Below are positions 25,182-34,856 of a stretch of DNA of 64,000 nucleotides, one piece after another (the first letter of the stretch is position 1; every line of letters starts with the position of its first letter). Origin of the DNA: Roseibium aggregatum (GTDB taxonomy: Bacteria; Pseudomonadota; Alphaproteobacteria; Rhizobiales; Stappiaceae); assembly GCF_014692675.1 (NCBI RefSeq), contig NZ_JABFCZ010000003.1:186001-250000 (forward strand). Reading direction: 5' to 3'. Position numbers and translations under genes: made by a program. The notes beneath the pieces were generated by a model that saw nothing but the letters and a program-made list of their open reading frames with translations, made no database searches and was not told the origin of the DNA.

Positions 25182-26183
25182 TCAAACCGTCTCCGCGTTC
25201 AGCTCCTTCATCGCATGAGCGGCAATCCGGAAGGAATTAAGCCGAGAGATGTGATCGTGGATCTGGCCGGTGATGATCACCTCGTCCGGCTGATAGATCG
25301 ATGTCAGCTCCGCCAGCTTCGCCTTGACCGTCTCCGGCGCCCCGACGGCGGAAATGCGCAAGGCATCCTCGACCATTTCGATGGCGACCGGCCCGACGAG
25401 GGCCTCAAGGTCTGCGACGGGAGCGGGCAGGGGACCGGGGCGCCCGGTCCTGAGATTGATGAAGGCCTGCTGCATGGAGGTTCTCAAGTAGGCGCCTTCT
25501 GCATCCGTTGCCGCGGCGAACACGTTGATCGCCATCATGAAATGAGGCTTGTCGAGGTATTTCGACGGCTGGAACTTGCGCCGGTAGATCTTCGAGGCAT
25601 TGGAAAGTTCCGCAGGCGCAAAGTGCGAGGCGAAGGCATAGGGAAGGCCGTAAAAGGCCGCCATCTCTGCGCCGTAGAGGCTGGAACCCAGGATCCAGAC
25701 CGGCACCTTGGTGCCCATGCCCGGAACCGCGCGGATTTTCGCGCCTTCCACCGGATCGTCGAGATAGGCCATCAGCTCCATGACGTCCTGCGGGAAGGTG
25801 TCGGTCTGGTCCATGGACCGGCGCAGGGCCCGTGCGGTCAGCATGTCGGTCCCGGGCGCGCGGCCGAGCCCGAGGTCGATCCGGTCCGGATAGAGTTCGG
25901 CCAGCGTGCCGAACTGTTCGGCGATCACCAGCGGTGAATGGTTCGGCAGCATGATCCCGCCGGAGCCGACCCGCATCGTCGAGGTGGCGCCGGCCACATG
26001 ACCGATCAGAACGGACGTTGCCGCACTGGCGATGCCGCGCATGTTGTGGTGTTCGGCCAGCCAGTAGCGCTTGTAACCCCAGCTCTCCGCATGTTGGGCG
26101 AGGTCCTTGGTGTTGGCCAGCGCCTCGCGGACCGTATGGCCTTCGGGAACCGGGGAAAGGTCGAGAACGGAAAAGGGGATCAT
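25182..26183 (-). CDS. LLM-class flavin-dependent oxidoreductase
   Basis: 333 residues, bacterial-luciferase-like TIM barrel. [17 protein letters not shown] at the start, [25 protein letters not shown] and [38 protein letters not shown] are the hallmark of the MsnO8-like group of this family (FMN-linked monooxygenases or dehydrogenases). It diverges from a TetR regulator 109 bases away and lies near an Old-Yellow-Enzyme gene, suggesting a shared electrophile or xenobiotic response (inference). Confidence 0.9.
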   Translation of the reverse strand: MIPFSVLDLSPVPEGHTVREALANTKDLAQHAESWGYKRYWLAEHHNMRGIASAATSVLIGHVAGATSTMRVGSGGIMLPNHSPLVIAEQFGTLAELYPDRIDLGLGRAPGTDMLTARALRRSMDQTDTFPQDVMELMAYLDDPVEGAKIRAVPGMGTKVPVWILGSSLYGAEMAAFYGLPYAFASHFAPAELSNASKIYRRKFQPSKYLDKPHFMMAINVFAAATDAEGAYLRTSMQQAFINLRTGRPGPLPAPVADLEALVGPVAIEMVEDALRISAVGAPETVKAKLAELTSIYQPDEVIITGQIHDHISRLNSFRIAAHAMKELNAETV

Positions 26184-26292
26184 GCAAAAATCACTGCGGT
26201 TGATTGCTGTTAATGGCTAAAATAGGAACGTCCGGTCCAAAATGTAACCCGGCTCTATTGAATTCCGAACCGCATGGTCCAATATCCACATT

Positions 26293-26904
26293 ATGACCCG
26301 GGAACACACCCATACCATTGCCTCCGCAAAAGGCAGTCCGAAAGCCCATGCCGGACCCGGGCGACCGCGTTGCTATGACGAGGCCGAGGTGCTCGACAAG
26401 GCGCTGCAGGTGTTCTGGCGGCAGGGTTACGAGGCGACGTCGGTCGATGACCTGACGGCCGCCATGGGCCTGTCCCGGTCGAGTTTCTATTCCGCCTTCG
26501 GCTCCAAGCATGGCGTTCTGATCGCCGTGCTCAAGAGTTATTCCGATGCCGCGCTGCAGGCACTGGAACACCTGGCCGAAGGCCCCCGTGACCAGGCGGT
26601 CAAGGCCATGCTGGACGCCCTGTCCGATCCGGCGGGCGGGCCGCGCGGCTGCATGCTGGTCAACTGTATTACCGAACTGGCGCCGCAGCACGAGGAGGTC
26701 GCCGAACTCGGTCGCCATCATCTGAAGCGGATCGAGGACCTGTTTTCCAGGGCCTTGTCGCCCGATAACCCGGATGCGGCGCGCGACAAGGCGCGGGCGC
26801 TTGCCGCCCTTGCCATCGGAACCCTGACCCTTCGAAAGTCCGGCGTGCCGCCGGAAAGCATTTCCACAGCCCTTGAGGCGGCCAGGACGATCCTGGCCAC
26901 TTAA
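26293..26904 (+). CDS. TetR/AcrR-family regulator
   Basis: 203 residues. The helix-turn-helix is at about residues 35-75 (YEATSVDDLTAAMGLSRSSFYSAFGSKHGVL). The ligand-binding part contains a GGPRGCMLVNCITELAP segment with two cysteines, reminiscent of cysteine-containing regulators of electrophile-responsive reductases. It faces the LLM oxidoreductase and precedes the Old-Yellow-Enzyme gene on its own strand; it probably represses one or both. Confidence 0.9.
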   Translation: MTREHTHTIASAKGSPKAHAGPGRPRCYDEAEVLDKALQVFWRQGYEATSVDDLTAAMGLSRSSFYSAFGSKHGVLIAVLKSYSDAALQALEHLAEGPRDQAVKAMLDALSDPAGGPRGCMLVNCITELAPQHEEVAELGRHHLKRIEDLFSRALSPDNPDAARDKARALAALAIGTLTLRKSGVPPESISTALEAARTILAT

Positions 26905-26963
26905 ACCTGAAGGGCGGAATACCCGCCGCGGCTCTGATCCCAGGCAGTGTTGCGGCTATTTTT

Positions 26964-26977
26964 GGACTGAATAGTCC
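26964..26977. promoter_or_regulatory. candidate TetR operator upstream of the OYE gene
   Basis: GGACTGAATAGTCC is a palindrome of 5-bp arms with a 4-base centre, 30 bases before the alkene reductase start. Half-site-like sequences GGTCCAAAAT (around 26235) and GGTCCAATAT (around 26277) occur between the LLM and TetR genes, which would fit one regulator controlling all three (inference). Confidence 0.45.
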
Positions 26978-27006
26978 GTATTTATCAAGCCTCCGAGGAG
27001 AGCAAA

Positions 27007-28107
27007 ATGAGCGAAGTGAAGCTGTTTACACCGTTGAAAGCCGGCGCCATCCCGTTGAAGAACCGGATCGTCATGGCGCCCCTGACCCGCAACCGGGCAA
27101 GGGCCGAAGACGACACGCCCTATGACATCCACGTCGATTATTATTCCCAGCGCGCCGGCGCCGGTCTGATCGTGACCGAAGGATCGCAGATTTCGCCCCA
27201 GGGGAAAGGCTATGCCTGGACACCGGGCATTTATTCCGACGCCCAGGTCGAAGGCTGGAAAAAGGTGACCGACGCGGTGCACGCCAGGGGCGGCAGGATC
27301 GTCATCCAGATCTGGCATGTCGGCCGGATTTCCCACCCGGTGCTGCAGCAAAACGGGGAGGCGCCGGTCGCCCCGTCCGCGATCGCTGCGAATTCCCGCA
27401 CCTTCGACGGCACCGGTTTTGTCGAGACGCCGACCCCGCGGGCGCTTGAGATCGATGAAATCCCGGGCATTGTCGAAGACTATCGCAAGGCCGCGGCCAA
27501 TGCGATCAGGGCCGGGTTCGACGGCGTCGAGATCCATGCGGCGAACGGCTACCTGATCGACCAGTTCCTGCGGGACAGCTCCAACAGGCGCACCGATGCC
27601 TATGGCGGTTCGATTAAGAACCGGACCCGGTTTTTGAACGAGGTCCTGGAGGCGGTCGTCTCCGAAATCGGCGCAGACAGGACCGGTATCCGTTTCAGCC
27701 CGTTCTCCTCGGCCAACGACATCTCCGACAGCGACCCGATGGCGCTTTTCGGCCATGCCATTGATATCGTGAACGGCTATGGCCTTGCTTACCTGCATCT
27801 GGTCGAAGGCCAGACCGGCGGTCCGCGCGATCTGCCGGAAGGCGCGAGCCTGGAAGCGCTTTACGACCGGTTCAACGGTGTCCGGATGGGCAACAACGGC
27901 TATACGCGGGAAATGGCCATCGAAGCGGTGGAAACCGGCAAGGTGGATCTGGTCGCCTTCGGCAAGCTCTTCATCTCCAATCCGGATCTGGTGGAACGTC
28001 TTGAAGCCGACGCGCCGATGAACGAATGGGACCAGTCGACATTCTACGGCGGCGGCCGGGAGGGCTACACCGACTATCCGACGCTTGAAGAGACCAAGGC
28101 CGCCTGA
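27007..28107 (+). CDS. alkene reductase, Old Yellow Enzyme family (NemA-like)
   Basis: 366 residues, FMN-binding TIM barrel. Motifs in order: MAPLTRNRARAEDDTP near residue 22, IQIWHVGRISHP near residue 100, IHAANGYLIDQFLRDSSNRRTDAYGGS with the His-x-x-Asn substrate pair near residue 178, and FGKLFISNPDLVERL near the end. These NADPH-dependent enzymes reduce activated C=C bonds and nitro compounds. Ribosome site GAGGAGAGCAAA precedes the ATG. Preceding TetR gene probably regulates it. Confidence 0.94.
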   Translation: MSEVKLFTPLKAGAIPLKNRIVMAPLTRNRARAEDDTPYDIHVDYYSQRAGAGLIVTEGSQISPQGKGYAWTPGIYSDAQVEGWKKVTDAVHARGGRIVIQIWHVGRISHPVLQQNGEAPVAPSAIAANSRTFDGTGFVETPTPRALEIDEIPGIVEDYRKAAANAIRAGFDGVEIHAANGYLIDQFLRDSSNRRTDAYGGSIKNRTRFLNEVLEAVVSEIGADRTGIRFSPFSSANDISDSDPMALFGHAIDIVNGYGLAYLHLVEGQTGGPRDLPEGASLEALYDRFNGVRMGNNGYTREMAIEAVETGKVDLVAFGKLFISNPDLVERLEADAPMNEWDQSTFYGGGREGYTDYPTLEETKAA

Positions 28108-28246
28108 AGCGGCAACCATTAATCCGGCTGCGCCTGCTTCCGCCGCGGCCTCTTTTTGAGGCCAACCGCAGGCGCGGCCCGACAGACGGCCGGCGCGGAA
28201 AGCCTCCTCCGCCCGGCCGTTTCAGTCTGTTTTCCAGCGTGAATGG

Positions 28247-29485
28247 CTACCCGGTCGCCTGCTGACGGGTCGCGAAGGGCGAGAGAACGGTTTCCGGGTG
28301 AAGCGGACCGGGCTCCAGCGTGCCATTCACGACAATCCGGTTGCCGCCTTTGGCTCTTGCCTTGCTCAAGCAATGATCGGCGACTTCAAGGGCGCGGTCG
28401 AACGGCGTGCTCATATCTCCGCAGAAAATACCGCAACTGACGGTTACGGTCAGACGTTTGCCAGCCGCACGTGTGCTTTGCACTGTCAGTGTCCGGCTGA
28501 TTCTTTTGGCAATTGCGCCCGCTTCCGTCTGGTCCGTTTCAGGCACGAACAGACCGAACTGATTTTCCCGGATGAGGCCGACCTCGGCGCGGCCTGGGGG
28601 CGTCTCCTGGCAAATACGCCCCAGCAATCGCATCAGGGCCTCGCCCATGGAATGGCCGAACCGGTCGTTGATGCTCTGCAAACCGTCGATCTCCAGCGTC
28701 ATGAGGGCATAAGTCCCGGCACCGGCCCTGAGAGCGTCGAGCTTGCCCTGCGCCGAACTTTCGAACGCCCGGCGGTTGGGCAGGCCGGTGAGCGCATCCA
28801 CCAGGGCCTGTTCCTTGTACTGGCCCTTCATTTTCTCGAAAACCGCGATGCCCAGTCCCACGATCTTGAAAACGATGGCAACGAGGAGCACCACCATGCT
28901 GAATTGCAGGGACGGGGTCTGGAACGCAGCCTTGAAGTTCGCAAAATGCGTGTTGAAATTCATCAAGATCAGGTTGAGGCGCAGCAGGATATCGACAGCG
29001 AAAACGCCGATCAGAAACCAGGAGCTGATGAATTGCACCTTGTGCTGAAGCCAGCATTCGCGAATGCACAGCGACATTGCCAGAACGCTGAAGGCGTTGA
29101 TGTACAGGACCCGCAGGATCAGGTCGTCGCGGAACCAGGGGACCTGATAAAGGGCAAGCCATCCGAAGAGCCCGGCGATCAGCAGCCAAAGATAGCTGAG
29201 CCGTCCCGCATTCAGCAGGCTGAGAGCGTTGGGCCGGATGCCGAAACCGATAATCATCAATGCGTTTGCGACGCCGATGCTGACGAAGTCGGGGACGGTC
29301 CCGCGGAGGCTGACCAGCGAGGCGCAGGTTCCCGACAGCAGCATCGCAACGGACCAACCGGCCCAGCTCAGCCGGACCGTTTTCGGCAGGGATTTCAGGG
29401 CGAATGCCATGATCCCCAACACGAGCGCTCCGGTGTAATAGGCAACGGTAATCGCCGCGAGAAGCGTCGGTGTATCCAGATGCAT
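28247..29485 (-). CDS. membrane GGDEF-domain protein, catalytically degenerate
   Basis: 412 residues. About six membrane segments in residues 1-205, a short coiled linker, then a GGDEF domain (residues ~225-395). The first metal-binding Asp (LEIDGLQSINDRFGH) is kept, but the signature loop reads RENQF instead of GG(D/E)EF and the upstream part is GRAEVGLI, with no RxxD inhibitory site. It is therefore predicted not to make c-di-GMP and may act as a GTP- or partner-binding receptor. Convergent with the OYE gene. Confidence 0.85.
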   Translation of the reverse strand: MHLDTPTLLAAITVAYYTGALVLGIMAFALKSLPKTVRLSWAGWSVAMLLSGTCASLVSLRGTVPDFVSIGVANALMIIGFGIRPNALSLLNAGRLSYLWLLIAGLFGWLALYQVPWFRDDLILRVLYINAFSVLAMSLCIRECWLQHKVQFISSWFLIGVFAVDILLRLNLILMNFNTHFANFKAAFQTPSLQFSMVVLLVAIVFKIVGLGIAVFEKMKGQYKEQALVDALTGLPNRRAFESSAQGKLDALRAGAGTYALMTLEIDGLQSINDRFGHSMGEALMRLLGRICQETPPGRAEVGLIRENQFGLFVPETDQTEAGAIAKRISRTLTVQSTRAAGKRLTVTVSCGIFCGDMSTPFDRALEVADHCLSKARAKGGNRIVVNGTLEPGPLHPETVLSPFATRQQATG

Positions 29486-29798
29486 CGATTGAAAACCTTG
29501 AAGAATATGAGCCGGGAGTATGGTGAAGCGCTCCTTAACAAACTCCTACGCCCTTGTTTGAAATACCGAGAGAAGCAGGCAATTTCGATGTGGCCGCACT
29601 GAATTCCGGGCCTCCGGAAGTGGCCTTGCGGCAGGTGCCGTACCGCAGCGTACTGTTTTTCTCCAATCCGCCCTTTCGTTTCGCCGAAAAAGCTGACAAA
29701 ACGGAGCACAATGAACCCTAAGCCGTGCCGGGAAATCCCGAGGGAGAGCGGCAGTACCGGGTGCCAAAGCCCCGGAAAAGACCAAAAAGGACGGAAAG
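29486..29798. other. intergenic region before ilvD
   Basis: This 313-base gap separates the divergent GGDEF gene and ilvD. I see a small CGGGA/TCCCG hairpin at 29729-29740 and a ribosome site AAGGACGGAAAG just before the ilvD ATG. No leader peptide rich in Ile, Leu or Val codons is evident, and no other gene. Confidence 0.4.
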
Positions 29799-31643
29799 AT
29801 GCCCCCGTATCGTTCAAGAACGTCGACCCATGGACGCAACATGGCCGGAGCGCGCGGATTGTGGCGCGCCACCGGCATGAAGGACGGCGACTTCGGCAAG
29901 CCGATCATCGCCATTGCCAACTCCTTTACCCAGTTCGTGCCGGGGCACGTGCACCTGAAGGACCTGGGCCAGCTGGTCGCCCGCGAGGTGGAAAAGGCCG
30001 GCGGCGTCGCCAAGGAATTCAACACCATCGCAGTCGATGACGGCATCGCCATGGGCCACGACGGCATGCTCTATTCGCTGCCCTCGCGCGAAGTAATCGC
30101 CGATGCTGTCGAATACATGGTCAACGGCCACTGCGCCGATGCACTCGTGTGCATTTCCAACTGCGACAAGATCACGCCCGGCATGCTGAACGCCGCCATG
30201 CGGCTCAACATTCCGGTCGTCTTCGTTTCCGGCGGACCGATGGAAGCCGGCAAGGTCGTGCTGGAAAACGGCGAGGCGAAGTCTATCGACCTGATCGACG
30301 CCATGATCGCGGCCGCCGACGACAACGTGTCGGATGCCGACGTGCTGACCATGGAGCAGAACGCCTGCCCGACCTGCGGGTCGTGCTCGGGCATGTTCAC
30401 CGCCAACTCCATGAACTGCCTGACCGAAGCCCTCGGTCTGGCGCTGCCGGGCAACGGCTCCACGCTGGCCACCCACGCCGACCGCGAGCGGCTGTTCGTT
30501 GAGGCAGGCCACCTGATCGTCGATCTGGCCAAGCGCTACTACGAGCAGAACGACGAAAGCGTCCTGCCGCGCAACATTGCGACCTTCAAGGCGTTCGAGA
30601 ACGCCATGACGCTGGACATCTCCATGGGCGGCTCCACCAACACGGTGCTGCACCTGCTGGCGGCGTCCTTCGAAGGCGAGGTCGGCTTCACCATCAGCGA
30701 TATCGACCGCCTGTCGCGCCAGGTTCCGGTACTGTGCAAGGTCGCGCCCTCGGTCGCCAACATCCACATGGAAGACGTCCACCGTGCCGGCGGGATCTTC
30801 GGCATTCTGGGCGAACTCGACCGGGCCGGCCTGATCGACAGCACCGTTCCGACGATCCACTCCAACTCCATGAAGGAGGCGCTGACCCGCTGGGACGTCA
30901 AGCAGACCAATTCCGAAAGTGTGCACGACTTCTACCGCGCCGCCCCGGGCGGTGTGCCGACGCAGGTTGCCTTCTCGCAAAACCGCCGCTGGGACGATCT
31001 GGATCTCGACCGGGAGAAGGGCGTCATCCGCAACGCGGATCATGCCTATTCCAAGGACGGCGGCCTGGCGGTCCTGTTCGGAAACATCGCCGAGGACGGC
31101 TGCATCGTGAAGACTGCGGGCGTCGACGAGTCGATCCTGAAGTTCTCCGGTCCGGCCCGCATCTTCGAAAGCCAGGACAGCGCGGTTTCCGCGATCCTGA
31201 CCGGCAAGGTCAAGGAAGGCGACGTGGTTCTGATACGTTACGAAGGTCCGCGCGGCGGTCCGGGCATGCAGGAAATGCTCTATCCGACCAGCTATCTGAA
31301 ATCCAAAGGCCTCGGCAAGGCCTGCGCTCTGATCACCGACGGCCGCTTCTCCGGCGGTTCTTCGGGGCTTTCCATCGGTCACATCTCGCCGGAAGCCGCC
31401 GAAGGCGGCGCCATCGGCCTGGTGGAGGAAGGCGACACCATCGTCATCGACATCCCGAACCGGGTAATGAAGGTGGATCTCACCGACGCCGTCCTGGCTG
31501 AACGCCGCAAGGCCATGGAAGCAAAGGGCGCGGACGCCTGGAAGCCGGTCGAAAAGCGCTCCCGCAAGATCACCACGGCCCTGCGCGCCTATGCTGCGCT
31601 GACGACCAGCGCCTCGAAGGGGGCCGTCCGGGAAGTCAAGTAA
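29799..31643 (+). CDS. ilvD: dihydroxy-acid dehydratase
   Basis: 614 residues, full length for IlvD. It dehydrates 2,3-dihydroxy-isovalerate and -methylvalerate in valine, leucine and isoleucine synthesis. Iron-sulfur cluster cysteines are visible in [10 protein letters not shown] and [13 protein letters not shown]; the C-terminal [22 protein letters not shown] is the conserved active-site segment. Start [21 protein letters not shown] is the standard N-terminus. Stands alone and ends at a strong terminator. Confidence 0.98.
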   Translation: MPPYRSRTSTHGRNMAGARGLWRATGMKDGDFGKPIIAIANSFTQFVPGHVHLKDLGQLVAREVEKAGGVAKEFNTIAVDDGIAMGHDGMLYSLPSREVIADAVEYMVNGHCADALVCISNCDKITPGMLNAAMRLNIPVVFVSGGPMEAGKVVLENGEAKSIDLIDAMIAAADDNVSDADVLTMEQNACPTCGSCSGMFTANSMNCLTEALGLALPGNGSTLATHADRERLFVEAGHLIVDLAKRYYEQNDESVLPRNIATFKAFENAMTLDISMGGSTNTVLHLLAASFEGEVGFTISDIDRLSRQVPVLCKVAPSVANIHMEDVHRAGGIFGILGELDRAGLIDSTVPTIHSNSMKEALTRWDVKQTNSESVHDFYRAAPGGVPTQVAFSQNRRWDDLDLDREKGVIRNADHAYSKDGGLAVLFGNIAEDGCIVKTAGVDESILKFSGPARIFESQDSAVSAILTGKVKEGDVVLIRYEGPRGGPGMQEMLYPTSYLKSKGLGKACALITDGRFSGGSSGLSIGHISPEAAEGGAIGLVEEGDTIVIDIPNRVMKVDLTDAVLAERRKAMEAKGADAWKPVEKRSRKITTALRAYAALTTSASKGAVREVK

Positions 31644-31667
31644 GGCGACTGCCTGGACCGAACGCTT

Positions 31668-31699
31668 AAAAAAGCCGCCTCGATTGGGCGGCTTTTTTT
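31668..31699. terminator. bidirectional terminator between ilvD and MFS gene
   Basis: AAAAAAGCCGCC and GGCGGCTTTTTTT form a 12-bp stem with a 7-base loop, 25 bases after ilvD. A-run and T-run on both sides serve both strands. Confidence 0.9.
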
Positions 31700-31720
31700 C
31701 TGAACGTTCAGCGGCGGATT

Positions 31721-33262
31721 TTAGTCGCGCTGGTACTGGGTTCCGAGCTGCACGTTCTTCAGGCTCAGGGCGGCAACGAAGCCGATAAAGCCGAGGAAGG
31801 CCGCCGCCAGGAACAGCGGGTGACAGGCAGCCGCATAGATCTGGCTGATCTGATGCTGGGCGTCCACGGGGAGGGTGCCGATCTGCGCAGGCGTCAGCTT
31901 CTCGAAGTTCTCCACGCCGGGGATCGAACCGCTGAAATTGCTGATTCCGGAAGAAACGATCGCGCCGTAGATCGATATGCCGATGGACGCGCCGCCGATC
32001 CGGGTGAGTGTGGTTGCCCCTGTCGCTGCCCCGACGTCGCGGTGGGGGGCCGCATTCTGAACGCCGAGCACCGGCACCTGCTGCCCGACGCCGACGCCCA
32101 GGCCGTGGATGAAGCACAGCGGCAGGAGCAGATAAAGGCTCGTCTGCGCGTCGACGAAGAAGAACATGGCGGTGGCGAGCGTGGTGACGCCGGTGCTGAG
32201 GATGGAAAAGATCTTGTAGTAGCCGGTCCGCGACATGATCTTGCCCGCATTGAGCGAACCGGCGGCAATGCCCACGGTAATCGGTATGAAAAGAAGGCCG
32301 GCCATCGACGGTGTCATGCCCAGGCCGGTCTGGAAGAACAGGGCGAAATAATTGACGAGGCCGATGCCGAGGCAGCCGCTGACCATGGTGATGACGAGCA
32401 GTAGGCGGATCGTCGGGCTCCTGAACAGGCCAAGCGGAACGACTGGTTCCTCCACACGTTTCTCAACCGCAATCCACCCGAAGACACAGGCAATGCCCAG
32501 GGCAACGATCATGAGGCTTTGCGGGGCAATCAGGCTGCCGAAAAGTTCCGAACTGTCGGCCCACAGAACGACACTGGCGATGGCCCCGGCCAGAAGAAAT
32601 GCCCCCAGGAAATCCACCTTCGGCTTGCGTTCCGGGCGCTTGTAAGGGAGCAGGAAGGCCAGGGCGACAAGAACGAGAATACCGATCGGCACGTTGACCA
32701 GAAAGATCGAGCGCCATCCGAACAGGTCGGTCATCAGGCCGCCGAGGGTCGGGCCGATGGCGCCGGACAGCATCAGCACCAGGCTGGAATAGCTCTGGTA
32801 GCGCGCGCGTTCGCGCGGTTCGAACAGATCGGCGTTGATGGAAAAGATGGTGACCATGATGCCGCCGCCGCCAAGAGCCTGCAGAACGCGGGCCGCGATC
32901 AGCGTGTTCATCGAAACGGCCAGGCCGCACACGACCGACCCGAGCGTGAAAATGAAGATCGTCGCCATCATCACGTATTTGCGGCCGAACAGGTCGCCGA
33001 GCTTGCCGTAAAGCGGCATCACAGCGCTGGAGGTCAAAAGGTAGGCGGATCCGACCCAGCTGAACCGCTCCAGGTGTCCGAATTCGCCGACGATGGTCGG
33101 CAGGGCCGTGGAGACGATCTGGTTGTCGATCATCGCCATGAAAACGGCGGTCATCAGGGTCAGGAAGACGAAGAGCCGCAGGCGTTTGTCGGTAATCAGC
33201 GGAGCGTGGCGGGGCTCACCCCGTGGCTCTGAGGGGGTATCGGATAGAGTATCGGCGGTCAT
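31721..33262 (-). CDS. MFS multidrug transporter, DHA2 (14-TM, EmrB/QacA-like)
   Basis: 513 residues with about 14 membrane segments. The motif A equivalent GKLGDLFGRKYVM and antiporter motif C SGAIGPTLGGLM are present, with an N-terminal D-x-x-I-V-x-T-A-L-P helix (DNQIVSTALPTIVGEF) typical of proton-coupled drug exporters. Start at 33262 has a TCAGGAC ribosome site. It diverges from a MarR regulator across a palindrome-rich promoter, the common drug-responsive pump arrangement. Confidence 0.93.
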   Translation of the reverse strand: MTADTLSDTPSEPRGEPRHAPLITDKRLRLFVFLTLMTAVFMAMIDNQIVSTALPTIVGEFGHLERFSWVGSAYLLTSSAVMPLYGKLGDLFGRKYVMMATIFIFTLGSVVCGLAVSMNTLIAARVLQALGGGGIMVTIFSINADLFEPRERARYQSYSSLVLMLSGAIGPTLGGLMTDLFGWRSIFLVNVPIGILVLVALAFLLPYKRPERKPKVDFLGAFLLAGAIASVVLWADSSELFGSLIAPQSLMIVALGIACVFGWIAVEKRVEEPVVPLGLFRSPTIRLLLVITMVSGCLGIGLVNYFALFFQTGLGMTPSMAGLLFIPITVGIAAGSLNAGKIMSRTGYYKIFSILSTGVTTLATAMFFFVDAQTSLYLLLPLCFIHGLGVGVGQQVPVLGVQNAAPHRDVGAATGATTLTRIGGASIGISIYGAIVSSGISNFSGSIPGVENFEKLTPAQIGTLPVDAQHQISQIYAAACHPLFLAAAFLGFIGFVAALSLKNVQLGTQYQRD

Positions 33263-33297
33263 GAAATGTCCTGAAGCCCGGAACGGGAATATTTCGC

Positions 33298-33333
33298 ATG
33301 CTTGACACATATATATGACACAAGCATAAATAT
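33298..33333. promoter_or_regulatory. divergent promoter with MarR-type operator palindromes
   Basis: A 7-bp inverted repeat ATGCTTG / CAAGCAT (33298-33304 and 33321-33327) encloses a perfect CATATATATG palindrome (33308-33317). A -35 TTGACA (33302-33307) and -10-like CATAAA (33325-33330) with a 17-base spacer overlap it, reading toward marR. MarR binding here would repress its own gene and the pump. Confidence 0.6.
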
Positions 33334-33391
33334 GACCAGAGCATATATTGTGCAGAGCCGGAAATTTCCTTGGGAGGAGGAAGGGAGCGTC

Positions 33392-33901
33392 ATGGCTTTC
33401 GACCGCTGCGAGAGTGACCTGACAGACGATACGCTGCCGGACATTTCCCGGATTTCACTGGCCATGTCCCGCATGCGGGTTCTGATCAAGAACCGTGCCA
33501 TCGGACAGCTCATCATGAGTGCTGCTGCGCCGGACCTGGATCTGGCCCATGTTGATGTGATCGAGCTCGTCCGGCGCGGGGCCCGCGAGGGCGAAGTCAC
33601 CATTGGCCTGATCGCGGAGAAAATGTGCATGGATCCCTCACGGGCGAGCCGTGTGGTGGCCCATCTGGTCGATCAGGGCATCCTGCGCCGTGCCGTTTCC
33701 CAGGCGGATGCCAGGCGCGCGGTGATCGTTCTGACCGATAAGGGGCAGGCGATCCTGAAGGAAAAGCGGCGCGTGAAACTCGAAATGCTGGAAAAGATCC
33801 TGTCGGGCTGGACCGAAGAGGAGGTCACGCAGTTTGCCGAACTCTTTGCGCGTTTCGTCGACGAGTTCGAAAAACTTGCCTTGCCTGGTCGGGACGGATG
33901 A
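33392..33901 (+). CDS. MarR-family transcriptional regulator
   Basis: 169 residues. The winged helix-turn-helix is at about residues 65-115 (TIGLIAEKMCMDPSRASRVVAHLVDQGILRRAVSQADARR) with the beta-wing Asp-Ala-Arg signature. Start at 33392 is chosen because the predicted promoter lies at 33302-33330, too close for an earlier ATG at 33332. It almost certainly controls the divergent MFS pump. Confidence 0.92.
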   Translation: MAFDRCESDLTDDTLPDISRISLAMSRMRVLIKNRAIGQLIMSAAAPDLDLAHVDVIELVRRGAREGEVTIGLIAEKMCMDPSRASRVVAHLVDQGILRRAVSQADARRAVIVLTDKGQAILKEKRRVKLEMLEKILSGWTEEEVTQFAELFARFVDEFEKLALPGRDG

Positions 33902-33952
33902 TCTTCCCGCCCCGTCTCCGGCGTTGAAGGGGATCGCCTCAACCGGAGAGGC

Positions 33953-34354
33953 TTATCTTGCCATCCGGTTGACCTCGTCCTCGGTCTTGGCAAGCACGAC
34001 CACGCCGTCCGATACGGCGAAGTCACGCGCGAGAACCGTGATCGTCGTCTCGCCGATCCCGAGGAAACCGCCGATTTCGGCATCGATGGACGACAATTCT
34101 CCGTTCGGATCCGTCCGGACCAATGACACTTCGCCGACGGTCGTTCCCTCCAGCGTCACGACGGACTTTCCGATCAGTTCGCCAGGCACGGCGACAACAG
34201 CCTTCGTACTCATGCCGGCGTCGGCGTCTGCTCCGCGCTTCGTTTGCGCAGGGTTCGGTTCCTGCGCGAGGGTCGCGCCGTATGAGGCGGTGTAGGCCGT
34301 CAATCCGAAGAGTACGGCTGTGGTCACGACCAGGGTTTTCGCAGCATTCTGCAT
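33953..34354 (-). CDS. secreted PRC-barrel domain protein
   Basis: 133 residues. A signal peptide (about residues 1-27) is followed by a short Gln/Asp-rich segment and a PRC-barrel fold: GELIGKSVVTLEGTTVGEVSLVRTDPNG, EIGGFLGIGETTITVLARDF, and VVLAKTEDEVNRMA. Such barrels bind other proteins; secreted versions are common in Rhizobiales and often stress-induced. A strong AAGGAGGAGA site fixes the start at 34354. No functional partner is adjacent. Confidence 0.86.
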   Translation of the reverse strand: MQNAAKTLVVTTAVLFGLTAYTASYGATLAQEPNPAQTKRGADADAGMSTKAVVAVPGELIGKSVVTLEGTTVGEVSLVRTDPNGELSSIDAEIGGFLGIGETTITVLARDFAVSDGVVVLAKTEDEVNRMAR

Positions 34355-34856
34355 CGTGTTTCTCCTCCTTCGTCGCAAGGCAAACGGTCGCTGTGGTGCC
34401 GTGATGGAAGCGATATTAGTAGATGCGAGAAATCCGGCCATATAAAGGTTGTGGCATCTGCGCGAACGCAACCTAACCTAAAATATTGAATTAAAAAGAC
34501 AATTCCGGAAAGTTGGCTCCGGGTGGCGACCATCGCCGCTTGCCTGTACCAATCCACATGGCGATTATGGGGCGGACAGTCAACGGTGTACATGGCCACG
34601 GCTTGCATAGACCACAGGCACTAGGTGTCGATGGAATATCTGTAATTATGCCAATGATATATTTCTGTAATGCAAAATATATCGATATGTATAATGACAT
34701 AAATATTATCGATTTTAGTTTTGATATGTAAAAATGCTTAAGCATCTCAATTTAATACACGTTTAATATATTATATAGCATTATGCATCCATTGAATTCA
34801 TTCGTGTTCGATCATGGGAGTGTCGAACGTTCTCATCTGCTAGCGAGAATTTGGAT
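34355..34856. other. AT-rich intergenic region
   Basis: About 500 bases without a convincing gene, distinctly AT-rich from 34620 on. It includes a 7-bp inverted repeat ATCGATA / TATCGAT at 34681-34713. It should carry the promoters of the PRC-barrel gene and the PAS/chemoreceptor pair. Nothing else can be supported. Confidence 0.4.

Noticed and set aside
29814..32117. A 767-codon open frame on the minus strand
   Set aside because: Antisense to ilvD, running through the terminator into the MFS gene; ilvD is unmistakable.
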